Assembly: GCA_030248215.1 (NCBI GenBank)
Contig: JASANG010001052.1
Location: forward strand, 1 to 64,000
DNA from: Enoplolaimus lenunculus
Lineage: Eukaryota; Nematoda; Enoplea; Enoplida; Thoracostomopsidae
DNA length: 64,000 nt
Direction: 5' to 3'
The position numbers and the translations under genes were made by a program. The notes beneath the pieces are model-generated. The model did no database searches and had not been told where the DNA came from. It was given only the letters and a program-made list of their open reading frames with translations. Below, piece after piece: positions 1 through 11,000 of this stretch (its first letter is position 1; every line of letters begins with the position of its first letter).

Positions 1-720
1 AAATAGGACTAAGTTTGACAAGAGTTTGACAGAAATGTTAAAGCACAATAGTTTTACAAATGAGCAACAGTATGGCAAGGCTAAAAAGATACCGGTTAAG
101 TACAAACCACGATACTAGGACCGAGACTGAAACGGCTAGTATTGCATACCAAGGGGAAACGACATAGCTAGAGGTTGAGGAATGCCGAGGGTGAGCACCA
201 GTGTGGCACAGAGTGCACACTGGGGCCCCACCCGACAGTTTCCAATTGATCCTGGAACACTGACAGTTTAGGTTTTTAGATGCGTATTGCCTAGATAGCT
301 TCGTACACATCGTTAGCTCGTTTTTATTAATGAGTAACACGAGCATATGCAAAATAATACAACTGTAGCCCGTTAGACGGTTTTACCGATATTAGAAGAA
401 GAAGAATGAAGTTTGAAATTGAGGCTTCAGACGTACTTCATGCAGTCTCATTTTTAACATCCACATTATTAACACAATCAAATACGTACAAGAAATAAAA
501 AAGTAAAGCAAAATATGAATACAATAAACTGGAAGCGATAAACCGCATAGGAGAAGAAGTGAAGCGTGTGACATGCGGATGTATGGAGGCAAATAATAAC
601 CTCATGCTGATGCTGTACATCGATGAAAACACTGCTGCATATGTAGTGCCTTCATATGCAGCAGCAGTAAAACATTGAAGAACCAATATACATGTGTATA
701 ATGTTGAGGTTCTTATAAGG
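1..720. other. 5' flank, no recognised gene
   Basis: I see no gene or repeat family that I recognise here. Short open frames exist on both strands, but they lack domain motifs and are biased in composition. A few pieces (around 115-165) use the word 'ccgagactgaaac', which resembles the interior of the hAT-like elements near 16800-17900. This could be an old MITE remnant, but I see no terminal repeats. Confidence 0.4.
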
Positions 721-752
721 CATAAAAACAGAAAAACTCAGCAGTTGATTGT

Positions 753-835
753 GAGGCGGCGTGGCTCAGTGGATAGCGCGCTAAACTGATAATCTGTCGA
801 TCCGAGTTCGAAACCTCTTGGGAGCGTCCCTCATT
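753..835 (+). repeat. tRNA-like SINE head (or tRNA pseudogene)
   Basis: An A-box-like TGGCTCAGTGGATAGC is followed about 40 bases later by a B-box-like GAGTTCGAAACCTC, which are the two internal RNA polymerase III promoter elements of tRNA genes. The acceptor and T stems do not pair well, so an active tRNA is unlikely. A similar head (GGCGGGCTGC, then TGGCACAGTGG) occurs near 13245, which favours a tRNA-derived SINE family. The 3' limit of the SINE is not clear. Confidence 0.55.
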
Positions 836-959
836 TTCAGCTGCTGAGAACTAAAAACTGAAAAACTGTCGTACCCTGGCCTACCCAACTTATCACAAAG
901 CGTTCCATTTGAGGGTACAAATACCGTTAATTCAAATTAAACATAAAAGACAATTAACT

Positions 960-1950
960 AGCTGATTTCAAGTTAAATGCGTAGAAAACTTCAACCAAGA
1001 ATACAAATCAGTTTTATGTAGGCGTTCGCGAAACAAATGTGGTTTACTATTTGTTACAATAGGCATATCATTGACTTTTTGAGGAGGTAGAGCGTTCCAT
1101 ACAGGTACAATTCGATTTTCAAAGCAATATTTCCGTATATTGTCTCTGCCATTTGGAACAAACAACTTCTTTGGATGCCCCCGAGTACGGGAATCCCAAA
1201 TTCTGCATCGCCACCAATAGAGAATTTAGCCAAGTTTCCGTTAGAAAAATTACATGCGGTTTGTATTCTTGAACAAAATTCTGCAAGAGAGTGAATTTTC
1301 GAGTAATGCTACGGTAATTTACCAACGCACATTTCAAATTATTTGGCGGGCAAGTATATCAGATATTACTCGTACACGGAGGCGGCTTAAACAATTTACC
1401 TGTATCACGACAAATTATTTCAAGTCCAAAATGAACTATTTATCCGAAGCACACCGTGTGAGTGATAGAAATGTCAGTTTCTTTCAAGATAATAATCACA
1501 ACATTACATTTTTTCCGTTCTTTTTCCAACATTTCTTTAATTTCTTCTTGAAGGATTTCCCTGCTGTTCGTAATGTCATCACCGCGACCCCGAGAGTTTG
1601 CGATACAACTCTTTAGGTCAATAAGCTGATTTTCCAAAGCGGTAAATTTGTTTTTCACTTCGGTTTCGATACTATGGAATTTCACGTCAATTTCCATTTT
1701 GAAATTACCCAGATTTCTATAGCCATTGAAAATTTTACTTTTCTCAGGCTGGCAGGAAGGGCACAAATAACATAGTCCGGCACATTGTTTGGTAATCGCA
1801 TTGTACAAAATCTCCGGGACATTTTCTAATGTCGTGCCAGGACATTTTTTATGGCACCAATTTTGGCAAAGGTCACACTCAACAGCAGCATCCCCATGTT
1901 TCACATCTTTGGAACAGACGACACAAGGATACTTGGCCTGTGAAGACGAT
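960..1950 (-). mobile_element. CR1-like LINE with PHD-finger ORF1, internally deleted
   Basis: Read on the minus strand, ORF1 starts near 1950 with a PHD-type zinc finger (CxxC, CDLCQNWCHKKC, CYLCPSC spacing, about 1760-1950) and a following coiled-coil-like stretch to about 1440. Next comes the start of an endonuclease/exonuclease/phosphatase domain (1337-1200, motif VIFLTETWL). After an abrupt jump, 1165-968 encodes a typical C-terminal tail of a CR1-type reverse transcriptase protein (NIRKYCFENRIVPVWNALP). Most of the endonuclease and the whole polymerase are therefore missing. PHD fingers in ORF1 are known from CR1-like LINEs. The 5' end abuts the 2A-bearing LINE, which may have inserted here. 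Confidence 0.75.
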
Positions 1951-1984
1951 GACGAAGACTGACGTCACATGGTAACCAGCGACG

Positions 1985-3802
1985 ATGGTCGCGGAAACAA
2001 AGGAATCCACAGTGCTCTGCTGCAAGGACACCGCTGAGTCCTGCCACAGGGACACAGCGGATGTTCGAACAGTGGGGAACGGAGCGGGGCTCGGTTTTAG
2101 CCGGCCGACCTCTCTCTTGAAAAGATTGTACGGCGGTCTCATGTTTTTGGACATGGGTTTTGGTTGGTGGCGGGTTTGGGCACACGAATTATATTTTTGG
2201 CAGAGACTAATGCACGACGTTGAACCTAACCCCGGCCCCCGTAGTGAAAAAACGCGGGGAAGGAAGAAATGGGATGCTGAAAAGAAGAAGAAAGATGCAA
2301 AGAGGAGGCAGCTGAGGCGCAAGAACGTGCGGAGGAAAAGGAAGGAGAAAAATAGGGAACGAGTGTGGACAGAACAATGGCAAAGGAAGACGAAGATATT
2401 AACGTGGAACGTACAAGGGGCATCGATCAGAGAAAGCAACCGGCATCGACTCGCACAGCTGCTGAAACATGAACCAGATAGACGTGGACGCAGCACTTAT
2501 TGCAGACATTACAGTGCGCGACGAAGGAATGGTGTGGCTGGAACAAGAAAACGAAATCTTCGTTCTCATCCACTCAAAAAAATAGGGATACTCCTTCGTG
2601 GTATTTGGGCGATAAAATGGCAACGTGATGGATCACACCGGTGGATAGGAGAAAGGGTGGTGGCAGTCACTGTTCAACAACATCGACTGGTGTCATGTTA
2701 TCAACCTGTTTGGGGGACACGGAAGGAGGAGTTTGAGATATATCGCAACGAACTGGAAGACCAGGTGGCGATGTCGCAATGCAGAGAATGGCTAGTAATA
2801 GGCGGTGACTTCAACAGCAACGTGGGAAATCATAACACCCGTCAGAGCTACCGAAACGTAGCCGGACCATATGGGTTGAACAACACTAATGACGCGGGAC
2901 GTGATCTGCTCGAATGGTGCAACCAAAATGGTTTGGCCTACTGCAACTCCTTTTTCAACTCAGGGCAAAGAGGCACGTGGTTCAGTCGCCCCTGGCGGCG
3001 GTGGTACGAATTAGACGGGTTTATCGGGAAACAGTCGCAGCGATCGAGACTGTGGCGAAAAATCAACACGATAAAGGAAGACACGATGTCGGATCACCGC
3101 CCAAAGCTAGCAGTCCTGCAAACAAAGGGACCCCCCGGAAGCGGGAGGGTGCAAGGTCAACGTCGAAAGCGCATTCTGGACGAAAAGCTGCAAAATGGGG
3201 TAGTGTCGAACAGCTTCAAAAACGACTGCGACCATTGGCTCGTCAACAATCCTCACCCAACGTGGGAACAACTGTGCGAAGAAATCCCATCATTGGCGGA
3301 AAAAACGTGCGGCACAGCGGCCTCACACAGTCTCGCACCATGGCAACTGGGACACGAAACCGAAATATCAGCCAGTAGAGAGTCAGTCAACCAAGCGTGC
3401 CAAAAAGTGAAGCAAGTTGCAATGGAAGTGAGGGGCGCAATGACGGAGGGTCGGGATACAAATGTACTACGACTTCACGAGGATGCAGCGCTGCAACGTA
3501 GGAGACATGAGCGAAAGAGACACAAAAGACTAATGAAGCATCTGGAGGATAGCTGGTGGCAAGGCATCATCGACGAGTCTTTGGAAGCCGAGAGACGTGG
3601 TGATAGTGGCACGGTATATCGTAATCTGAAAAAGTTGGGTATGCGCGGTCAGGATTCGATGCCAAGGCCTGATGCCTTCACCCCAAACGAATTCAAAAAC
3701 CACTTCCAGAAGGTGTCCGCCGAACGACACGAAAACGACCGAAAAGTTTCAGAGACACAGTTCAACGTATCTCGCGATTGGATTCCGAGACGAGCAGGTT
3801 AG
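1985..3802 (+). CDS. LINE ORF, N-terminal part: 2A peptide plus APE-type endonuclease
   Basis: 605 codons. Residues 77-85 read HDVEPNPGP, a match to the D(V/I)ExNPGP core of 2A peptides, which make ribosomes skip the last Gly-Pro bond. A hydrophobic stretch precedes it and a Lys/Arg-rich region (about residues 86-130) follows. The endonuclease runs from KILTWNVQGASIRES (about residue 137) through the GDFNSN motif (2800-2820) to the SDHRPKL motif (about 3090). Between about 2465 and 2578 the better protein reads in another frame (DVDAALIADITVRDEG...), so two compensating indels probably blur the glutamate motif region. The remainder links to the polymerase, which continues in the next frame from about 3778. 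Start choice: first ATG in the open frame; a later start before the 2A is possible. Confidence 0.8.
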   Translation: MVAETKESTVLCCKDTAESCHRDTADVRTVGNGAGLGFSRPTSLLKRLYGGLMFLDMGFGWWRVWAHELYFWQRLMHDVEPNPGPRSEKTRGRKKWDAEKKKKDAKRRQLRRKNVRRKRKEKNRERVWTEQWQRKTKILTWNVQGASIRESNRHRLAQLLKHEPDRRGRSTYCRHYSARRRNGVAGTRKRNLRSHPLKKIGILLRGIWAIKWQRDGSHRWIGERVVAVTVQQHRLVSCYQPVWGTRKEEFEIYRNELEDQVAMSQCREWLVIGGDFNSNVGNHNTRQSYRNVAGPYGLNNTNDAGRDLLEWCNQNGLAYCNSFFNSGQRGTWFSRPWRRWYELDGFIGKQSQRSRLWRKINTIKEDTMSDHRPKLAVLQTKGPPGSGRVQGQRRKRILDEKLQNGVVSNSFKNDCDHWLVNNPHPTWEQLCEEIPSLAEKTCGTAASHSLAPWQLGHETEISASRESVNQACQKVKQVAMEVRGAMTEGRDTNVLRLHEDAALQRRRHERKRHKRLMKHLEDSWWQGIIDESLEAERRGDSGTVYRNLKKLGMRGQDSMPRPDAFTPNEFKNHFQKVSAERHENDRKVSETQFNVSRDWIPRRAG

Positions 3803-5979
3803 CATCTGGACAATTGGAAAGGCCAGTTGACTTGCTCGAATTCAAATCTGAACTGAAACGGATGAAGAACGGTGCAGCGGGCGAAGACGCAATGAAATTG
3901 AGCTTCATTCTGAACGGTGGTGATAGGTTGGTCATGGCGGTATACGACATCATTTGTGAGATGGTGGAACAGCACCCGAACGAATGGCCCGATAATACGA
4001 AGTCCGGCCTAGTGATCCCCTTATTCAAAAAAGGAGAACGGAAAGATCTAAACAACTACAGAGGTGTATGTTTGCTATCTCTGTGTAGTCGCATACTAGC
4101 CCGAATAATGGCATCGAGGATCCGAGATTGGGCGGAGCAACTGAACCTCATCGACGACAACCAAAATGGTTTCAGGCAAGGAAGATCGACCGCGGACTCC
4201 ACACAAATCATCATCCGCATAAACGAAGAAGTGACAAAGGCAAAGTTACCTACGAACATCAATAAACCGGTTGCTACGTTACTAGATATAACCAAAGCAT
4301 ACCCACGAGTAAATAGGCCACTGCTATGGGAGCTGCTGAGCAGAAAAGGCATGAAAGGAAAATGCCTAAGAGTGATAAAGGGCCTACACGAAGAAACGGC
4401 GTACAAGGTAATGGGAAAACAAGACCACAGCGATCCGTGGACTCCGCTGAGAGGACTACGCGAGGGCTGCGCCACGTCGCCAATATTGTTCAACATCTAC
4501 CATGCTGAAGCAATGCGACAAGCGGCTAAAGAACGAAACGTACAGGGGAAACACAAGGGGATGGAAGTAGGCATCAAATGGCGATGGGTGCCGGGCAATT
4601 CGTTGCCACCACAAATGAGCAACACCGGTTTCTACAACTCCGCAGCAACTAACATCAACATAACGGAATCCCTTTTCGCGGACGATACAACACTGCTGGG
4701 GATGGAGCACGAAATGCCAGAGGGAAAGGAGATTGTAAAAAAGGCGATGATGAGATTTGAAGAGAGATGCCATGACGGAAAGGAGGAAAGCTTGACATTC
4801 GCACGAAAGGAAGACATGGGCGTGCGAATGCTGGGCTGCTGGATCGGCAGGAAAGAAGACTGCAACAACAGGCTGGCAAGAGCAGGGCGCGCTTGGTTTG
4901 CTGTAAAGAAGCGGCTAGTCAAAACGAAGCTGCGCAAAAAAACGCAAGCTAAAATTATCGAAGCATGCGTCGAGTCTTGTTTGTTGTTCGACTGCGCGGT
5001 GCGTCCGTGGCGAGTTGGAGAACTGAGACGATTGCAACAACTGGTCGACAGAGCGTATAGATACGTCTGGATGCATAAAAGCAAAGGCCCAGCCCTGAAG
5101 CAATTGGAAGCCGCGGGGACAAATATGTACGGTGTGAGGAAAGAGCTGGGGGTCAGCAGCATTCGGCAAAAAGTCGAACAGCGGTGCTTAGAACGAATGG
5201 GGCACGTATTACGAATGCCGAACGACAGAAGCACCAAAGCCATTACGCTAGGATGGTACAGCAACGGAGCGAGAGACAGCAATCAAACAACGATTAACTA
5301 CTGGCGCAAACTGCTGCGGGAATGCAATATCGACCCGGACAAGGTGGAACAGCTGGCAAACGATCGGAAGCAATGGAAGAAGAAGATCATGGAGCGGATG
5401 AAATTCATCAGGCAATGGGAAAATGAAATGGTAGACTGGAAAAGGGCAAGCGGGTTAGCGATGCCTCAACGGAGTGAATTCAACAGACGGGACCACATGG
5501 GAACGAGGTGCGACTGGGACGGGTGTGGCAAAAGCTTCAGAACTCTAGCGGGGCTGAAACAACACCAACGACGTACCCACCGTTCAAATCAGAACAAAAC
5601 CTTCGTCTGTCGAGTCTGTAAAACCACAGTGCTGGACTGTGAAGCGGCACGAAGGAACCACGAAAAGTTTTGTAGAGGCATTGAAGCGGGAATATGCGTC
5701 ATATGCAAAACGCCAAAGTCCAAATCGAATATGGCGCGGCACGTTGCACTGTGCGCAAGAAAACATGGGGTGGATCTGCAGGAGGTCCGACCGGCGCCTG
5801 GAGCATCACGGGTTACAAATATAAACACTAACACCGGGCAACTACGAAGCAACACCTACCGTCCGGGGTGGGTGGAGTGTCCCGACTGCGGACAATGGAG
5901 AGCGAAAACCAATCTAAGCCGACATCGAAATTCAGGAGCGTGTGCCAGAGCTAGGACCGCCATTAGCCGAAACCAATAA
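3778..5979 (+). CDS. LINE ORF, C-terminal part: reverse transcriptase plus four zinc fingers
   Basis: 733 codons, overlapping the previous frame by about 25 bases; in an intact element both would normally be one polyprotein. Reverse transcriptase blocks are clear: LVIPLFKKGERKDLNNYRG, the NGFRQGRSTADS block, LLDITKAYPRVNR, GLREGCATSPILFNIY and the catalytic SLFADDTTLLG. After the thumb region come four fingers between about 5500 and 5945: one C2H2 (CDWDGCGKSF, then HQRRTH) and three C2HC (CRVCKTTV...C, CVICKTP...C, CPDCGQW...C), each about 22 residues. LINEs often use zinc fingers for RNA or target-DNA binding, but a four-finger C-terminal array after the RT is not the commonest layout. There is no RNase H. 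The stop is followed by 60 bases and the ATGG tail. Confidence 0.85.
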   Translation: MDSETSRLASGQLERPVDLLEFKSELKRMKNGAAGEDAMKLSFILNGGDRLVMAVYDIICEMVEQHPNEWPDNTKSGLVIPLFKKGERKDLNNYRGVCLLSLCSRILARIMASRIRDWAEQLNLIDDNQNGFRQGRSTADSTQIIIRINEEVTKAKLPTNINKPVATLLDITKAYPRVNRPLLWELLSRKGMKGKCLRVIKGLHEETAYKVMGKQDHSDPWTPLRGLREGCATSPILFNIYHAEAMRQAAKERNVQGKHKGMEVGIKWRWVPGNSLPPQMSNTGFYNSAATNINITESLFADDTTLLGMEHEMPEGKEIVKKAMMRFEERCHDGKEESLTFARKEDMGVRMLGCWIGRKEDCNNRLARAGRAWFAVKKRLVKTKLRKKTQAKIIEACVESCLLFDCAVRPWRVGELRRLQQLVDRAYRYVWMHKSKGPALKQLEAAGTNMYGVRKELGVSSIRQKVEQRCLERMGHVLRMPNDRSTKAITLGWYSNGARDSNQTTINYWRKLLRECNIDPDKVEQLANDRKQWKKKIMERMKFIRQWENEMVDWKRASGLAMPQRSEFNRRDHMGTRCDWDGCGKSFRTLAGLKQHQRRTHRSNQNKTFVCRVCKTTVLDCEAARRNHEKFCRGIEAGICVICKTPKSKSNMARHVALCARKHGVDLQEVRPAPGASRVTNINTNTGQLRSNTYRPGWVECPDCGQWRAKTNLSRHRNSGACARARTAISRNQ

Positions 5980-6018
5980 CCGAAAGCGTCGCGTTCCCCA
6001 CTATGGGGCGAAAAGCAA

Positions 6019-6039
6019 ATGGATGGATGGATGGATGGA
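6019..6039 (+). repeat. (ATGG)n tail of the 2A-bearing LINE
   Basis: About five tandem copies of ATGG lie 40 bases after the stop codon of the reverse-transcriptase frame. This fits the 3' terminal microsatellite of a LINE integrated by target-primed reverse transcription. Confidence 0.8.
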
Positions 6040-6179
6040 ATTATTAACCATGACAGTGGAAAGGATTTCCAAAATATTATAAATAAATACGTACCTCGGA
6101 ATAACAATTATATTTTTTAGTATGAAAACCTGAATCCTACCATTAATTCCATAGCATGCATGCAATTTTTAAAAGTTTT

Positions 6180-8082
6180 TGCGATTAACCGTGTTAACAG
6201 CTTATGCAAAATCAATATAAACGACATCAGTTGAAATGCAGTAATCTTTTGTTTGCCTCCAATTATTTGTTACTTGAAGTAATTGTGTGCAAGTTGACTT
6301 ACGTGCAACAAAGCCATGTCGAGCAGACTTAAGCAGTTTTTGCGTGTGTAGAAAATCTGTAACCTGTTTATGTATTCTTTTTTCCAATACAAACTACATT
6401 AGTGAGGAGGGATGTTGGTCGGTAATTTTTACGAAGTGTTGGATTGCCTATTTTAAAAATGGGAACTATGTGTGCTATTTTCCAACTTGACTAACTATAG
6501 GACAATGAATACTGGAAAATATAATACAAGAAATATTATAATTCCATGTGCAGCCGCTTTAAAAATAGACCAGGAATTCCATCAGGAGTATGCGATAATT
6601 TAGCGTCCAGCTTTTCTAACGTAGCATCAATATTAGCCAGAGTTAGAGTAATCTGACAAAGCTGTTCATCTATGATATGATAGCGACAAGGCGGGGTGAC
6701 ACATTTATCTTGAACAATGACAGTGCTATAATGAATAGATGATACGTTAGCAATATCACTATTTCCAAATTTGAGAACATTCGGATTATCTACTAACGCG
6801 TTAATAATAGTAACTTTATTGGTTCGAGAACGTCTGCGAACAAATTTCTACATGCTGTTTCTGTTGCCAGATTGTAAGATAATGTTTTGTTGTTGCATTT
6901 GATATTGAAATATTTGTCTTTTCACAATAAAAGATTCCCGACATCACACTGGCAACATGTGTAGGATATCTGCGTCCTAGACACATTTTATGCAATGGAA
7001 CGCAAAGCTGAATAGCTGTTTGAATTTTATCGATAAAAACTGACCACATTTCATCAATGTTTAGACAAAAATACAATTCATTATACCAGTTATTTCGCAA
7101 CAAGTACCTAGAAATAGCAGGATCCATGTTATTAAACTCTAAGAAAAAAACTTTTATTTCGTTTACTTTCACCAACAATTTCAAAATGAACCTAATTATG
7201 GTCACTGTTAGAGAGAGGGTGGGAAACTAGCACATTACGTATGCTATCAACAGATGAGTATAAATAATCAACGATTGTAGCATCCCCAGTATAATCTGTA
7301 ACTAGTTGGAACAACAATTGGCTGGTGGCAAATTCCTAAGACAGCTACCAGTAGGTTTAGCCAAGTAAATACTGCTAAACCAGTTGATCGAAGAAAGGTT
7401 GAAATCAATTGAGGCACGGACTGGTACAAAAAACCGGGTGACAGTAGGCGCAACTTAGGCGATGTGGAGTAAAACCATAAATGTCAAATTCAACTACCTC
7501 AATTTCAGGACGGAACTGTTACAGTAGCGTCTAAATAGGACGGGTCAAGCCACATTTCTGTTATAGCGATCAATGAATACTCACTTGTGTCTTGTAAATG
7601 AATCAATTCAGGTACTTTATTGCAAACGCTTCTAGCGTTGAAAAGTTTACAGTTAATAGTACTCATATACTAGTTGTCCCATTCAGTCAGTGGTTTCCCA
7701 TAAAGTTTTCAATATTGAATATAAATTGACGATCACGAGTACCTCTATCCAAAGTTCCATCTTCCAAAACCGGACAATTAAATTTCATCACTACATTGTC
7801 TCTGGTAACAAATTAATTCCGATGGTGGCACCAGCCTTATTGAGCTCAGCGCAACGTGTTCGCAGAGAAGCTGCAAGACCAATCGTATCCTTGAAGCTTC
7901 ATGGTCACAAGCAGGATAGATCGTTGAGCATGTGATGACGCAAAATGGACCTTGAGTAAACGTGGTTTGTCGTCCGATTTCTTGCCCATGCGGTTCAATG
8001 AGAAATCAAAACCTTGGCTGCCAACGTCATATATCGTGTACAAATCGAATCGAAAAGGGGGTAGAAACACAGACCGCACCAA
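6180..8082 (-). mobile_element. CR1-like LINE fragment (ORF1 end, endonuclease, part of RT)
   Basis: On the minus strand three LINE parts follow in order. At 8082-7850 there is an ORF1 C-terminal-like block (MGKKSDDKPRLLKVHF). At 7674-7500 an endonuclease start reads NCKLFNARSVCNKVPELI followed by LIAITEMWL. At 6390-6200 a reverse transcriptase block reads ARHGFVARKSTCTQLLQVTN then VVYIDFA. Between 7205 and 6816 lies an endonuclease-RT linker-like frame. Several frames are broken, so the copy is dead. It stops inside the RT near the 3' end of the 2A-bearing LINE. Confidence 0.75.
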
Positions 8083-11000
8083 GGCGGAGGAGTTGCAATT
8101 TTGGTGAAGCAGGGTCTACAACATGAGCTGGTATCTGAACGTATTACAGCAGCAGAAGACGAAACTTCTGACAATATGGCTATCCGGCTGCATCGGTCTT
8201 CAAAAAGTTCGTTGCTCATCGTAAACGCCTACGTTCCCCCTCTCACAACAACAGCAACTGAAACGCTCATACAGCACTTTAGCGCCATGGCTCTACCGTT
8301 CGGTGAAAACGTGTTTATCGTCGGTGACTTCAACGCGCATGCCCCTGCATGAGACGAGAGCTGCCATGATGCGGACAGTATCGGAAAAGAGTTAGCCGAA
8401 TGGTGGTCGAACATGTCATCAATGACGGTTCTAAATGACGGCAGTATTACAAGAACATCGGGGACAGGTCACCAAAGTCTACTCCAGACATATCGTTGCC
8501 CATTTGTCAAAGGCAAACCGCATCCAATGGTGGGTAGACGAAGACCCTCGCTGTTCTGATCACCACCCAATTACCATCAAAGTTAGCTTCAAAGTCGCTC
8601 GAACTCCCCTCAAGCCAATAAAGCACTTTGTTTTTAATAAAGCAAATTGGGGTCTATTCGCCGACAAAATCGATAAGATTCTACAATCCAGCGAGCTTCC
8701 GACGCTGTTATCGTGCCAGTGCAGATGACTACAAGACGCTATTTTCACGGCAGCTTAAGCATCAATTCCGATGGTTAACTCTAGAACTCGCGAACCGTGG
8801 ATGAATGAAAAGTATGATAAAGCTGTTGCTAACCGTAAAGAAGCAACAGCTGCCATGAAGCAGGATCCATCAAAAGTCGCTGAATGGCGCAGTGCGTGTA
8901 GTAGAGTGCAAGAAACAATCAAGGATGCCAAACAAAAGTCGTGGCGACACTTCGCTACAGCCTCAACGCCCGAACTAACTAACCCCAAACTGTTTGGGGT
9001 ATCATCGGATCGCTCGATTGCAGAAGCAAAACTGTCAGCATCGGTGCAACACTTCGATCCACGTTCGAAACCAAATCGTTTTGTCAAGGAATATGCGGCT
9101 GTTAGCCACATTAAAGTTACAAATCAGGACAGATCGATCGTCAAAAAAGTGAAAGATCTTATCAGGATGTGTGTATTTGTGGATGTAACCCTAAGGATGC
9201 AACAGCCACTGACTTTGACAAATCCCCTGCTTGTGCCCCCTTCACCAGTGTGAACTTCGCTATACCCTAAACGTTTTAAAACCAAATGTGCCACCTGGTG
9301 ACGACGGAGTCTCGAACGAAATGATCCGTAATCTGTTGCCATCAACCGTCGACACGCTAATCCAGATTTATAACACCTCACTGCAACAGTCAACATTCCC
9401 ATCTATATGGGAAAAGGCAACCATTATCCCGATCCTTAAAAAGGATATGGATGGGCAGATGCTATCGTTATACCGACCAATTTGTTTTACTGCATGCCTT
9501 GGTAAAGTGCTTGAACGGTTTATCAAAGAACGCGTTGTTTTCCTGCTTGAAAAATCGGGCAAACTTTGCAAAAATCAAGCTGGATTTCGCCGCCTCCGCT
9601 CAACGCAGGATCAAATACTACGCATGACGCAAAACATCCTCGACAATTTCAACTGTAAACGACCTGCATACCGCACAGTTTTAGGATTAATCGACTTCTC
9701 GCGCGCGCTTGATACCGTCTGGTTGGGTTGTCAATTATACAAATTACGTGACCATGACATTCCGTTGTGCCTCGCTAGGTGGTTAAAGTCCTTGCTGGAA
9801 GATCGAAGAACTCGAGTACGCTTTGAAAATGTTAATAGTAAATACAGAAGACTTCGCGCTGGCGCACCTCAATGTTCAGTTATATCTACAACGGTGTTCC
9901 TGATCTTCATCAATGATCTAGTAGCAAATATGCCACAAACAGTTGAAACTTCCTTATTTGCTGACGACCCATCTCTATGGTGTAGCCGCGGCAACCCAAC
10001 CATGGCAGCACAAGAGCTTCAGCAGGGCATCGATGTGCTAGAACAGTGGGCGTCGAAATGGAAAATGACTGTCAACATCACCAGAAGTATCGTAACCTTC
10101 TTTTCAACTTCAACAAAAGATGCTAAGCACTTCCGGCCAGACGTTAAATACAAAGATGTGCCGATGCAATATTGTGCCACTCCCACGCTTCTCGGCGTCA
10201 TCTTTTATTGGAAAATGTCTTTCTCAGCCCACGTTAAAGCATGATGCAAAGACCTGGACAAACGATGCAACGTTCTAAGCGCTCTCTCGGGTGTTACATG
10301 GGGAGTTGAAAAAGAAGATCTACGCCAACTGTATCGTGCATATATTGCATCTAAAGCTGTATACTGTGCCGCCGCGTACCTCCCTTGTATATCAGCTACT
10401 TGCCGGAATAAACTTCAGGCGGCGCACAACACGGCAGCCCGCGTAATAATCGGTTGCACTGCCGACACACAAAGCGATAAGCTATTACTCGAAGCAAACG
10501 TCAACCCCGTACACGAACGCTTGAAGATTCTCACTGCAATAGCATATGAAAAGTCAGCTCGACTGCCTGTCGACAACCCCACCCGATCTGCTGCCGTAGG
10601 TACTTCATTTAGGCAACTGCAATCGCAACACTCGTGGCGACAAGTTTGTCTAGAAACACTGCGTGGGCTTGATTTGCTGGACGTTCAACGCGAAAAGCAA
10701 TTCAACAGCTTTTACCTTCAAAATGTTCGGACTCAGCTGGGGATCGGATCGACTGCGAGCAGCAATGCATACAATAGCTCGGCTCCCCACTTCATACTAC
10801 ACAGTCTTCTGGACCGATGGATCCGCCGTGGAAAGCTATTGAAACGGCGGCAGTGGCGTTGTTATCTATAGAGGCTCCAGTAAAATTGGCGAGATCTCAG
10901 CACCCACTGGCATATATGCATCCAGCTACCGAGCTGAATTAACCGCCATTTCGAAAGCTACGTCTTCATCAGCAGCAATATAAACAACAGCAGCATCCCC

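Larger units (their letters stand above)
1980..6040 (+). mobile_element. Non-LTR retrotransposon (LINE) with 2A peptide and C-terminal zinc fingers
   Basis: A nearly full-length LINE. In order it encodes a 2A-like peptide, a basic region, an apurinic-type endonuclease, a reverse transcriptase, and four zinc fingers. It ends in a short (ATGG)n tail, the kind of 3' microsatellite tail seen in RTE-like lineages. The polymerase box is FADD and the block VIPLFKKGERKDLNNYRG is typical of RTE/Proto2/ingi-related LINEs. I cannot place the clade firmly. The coding region lies in two overlapping frames, so this copy is probably slightly damaged but recent. It separates two CR1-like fragments on the other strand. 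Confidence 0.88.

Noticed and set aside
753-832. Functional tRNA-Ile(GAT) gene
   Set aside because: The A and B boxes look good, but the acceptor and T stems pair poorly and related heads occur elsewhere with SINE-like flanks.
1254-1616. 120-codon plus-strand ORF
   Set aside because: It is the antisense shadow of the PHD-bearing LINE on the minus strand.
1879-2496. 205-codon minus-strand ORF
   Set aside because: Antisense of the 2A-bearing LINE; its composition follows from the basic and acidic codons of the real frame.
4632-5282. 216-codon minus-strand ORF
   Set aside because: Antisense shadow of the reverse transcriptase frame, no motif of its own.
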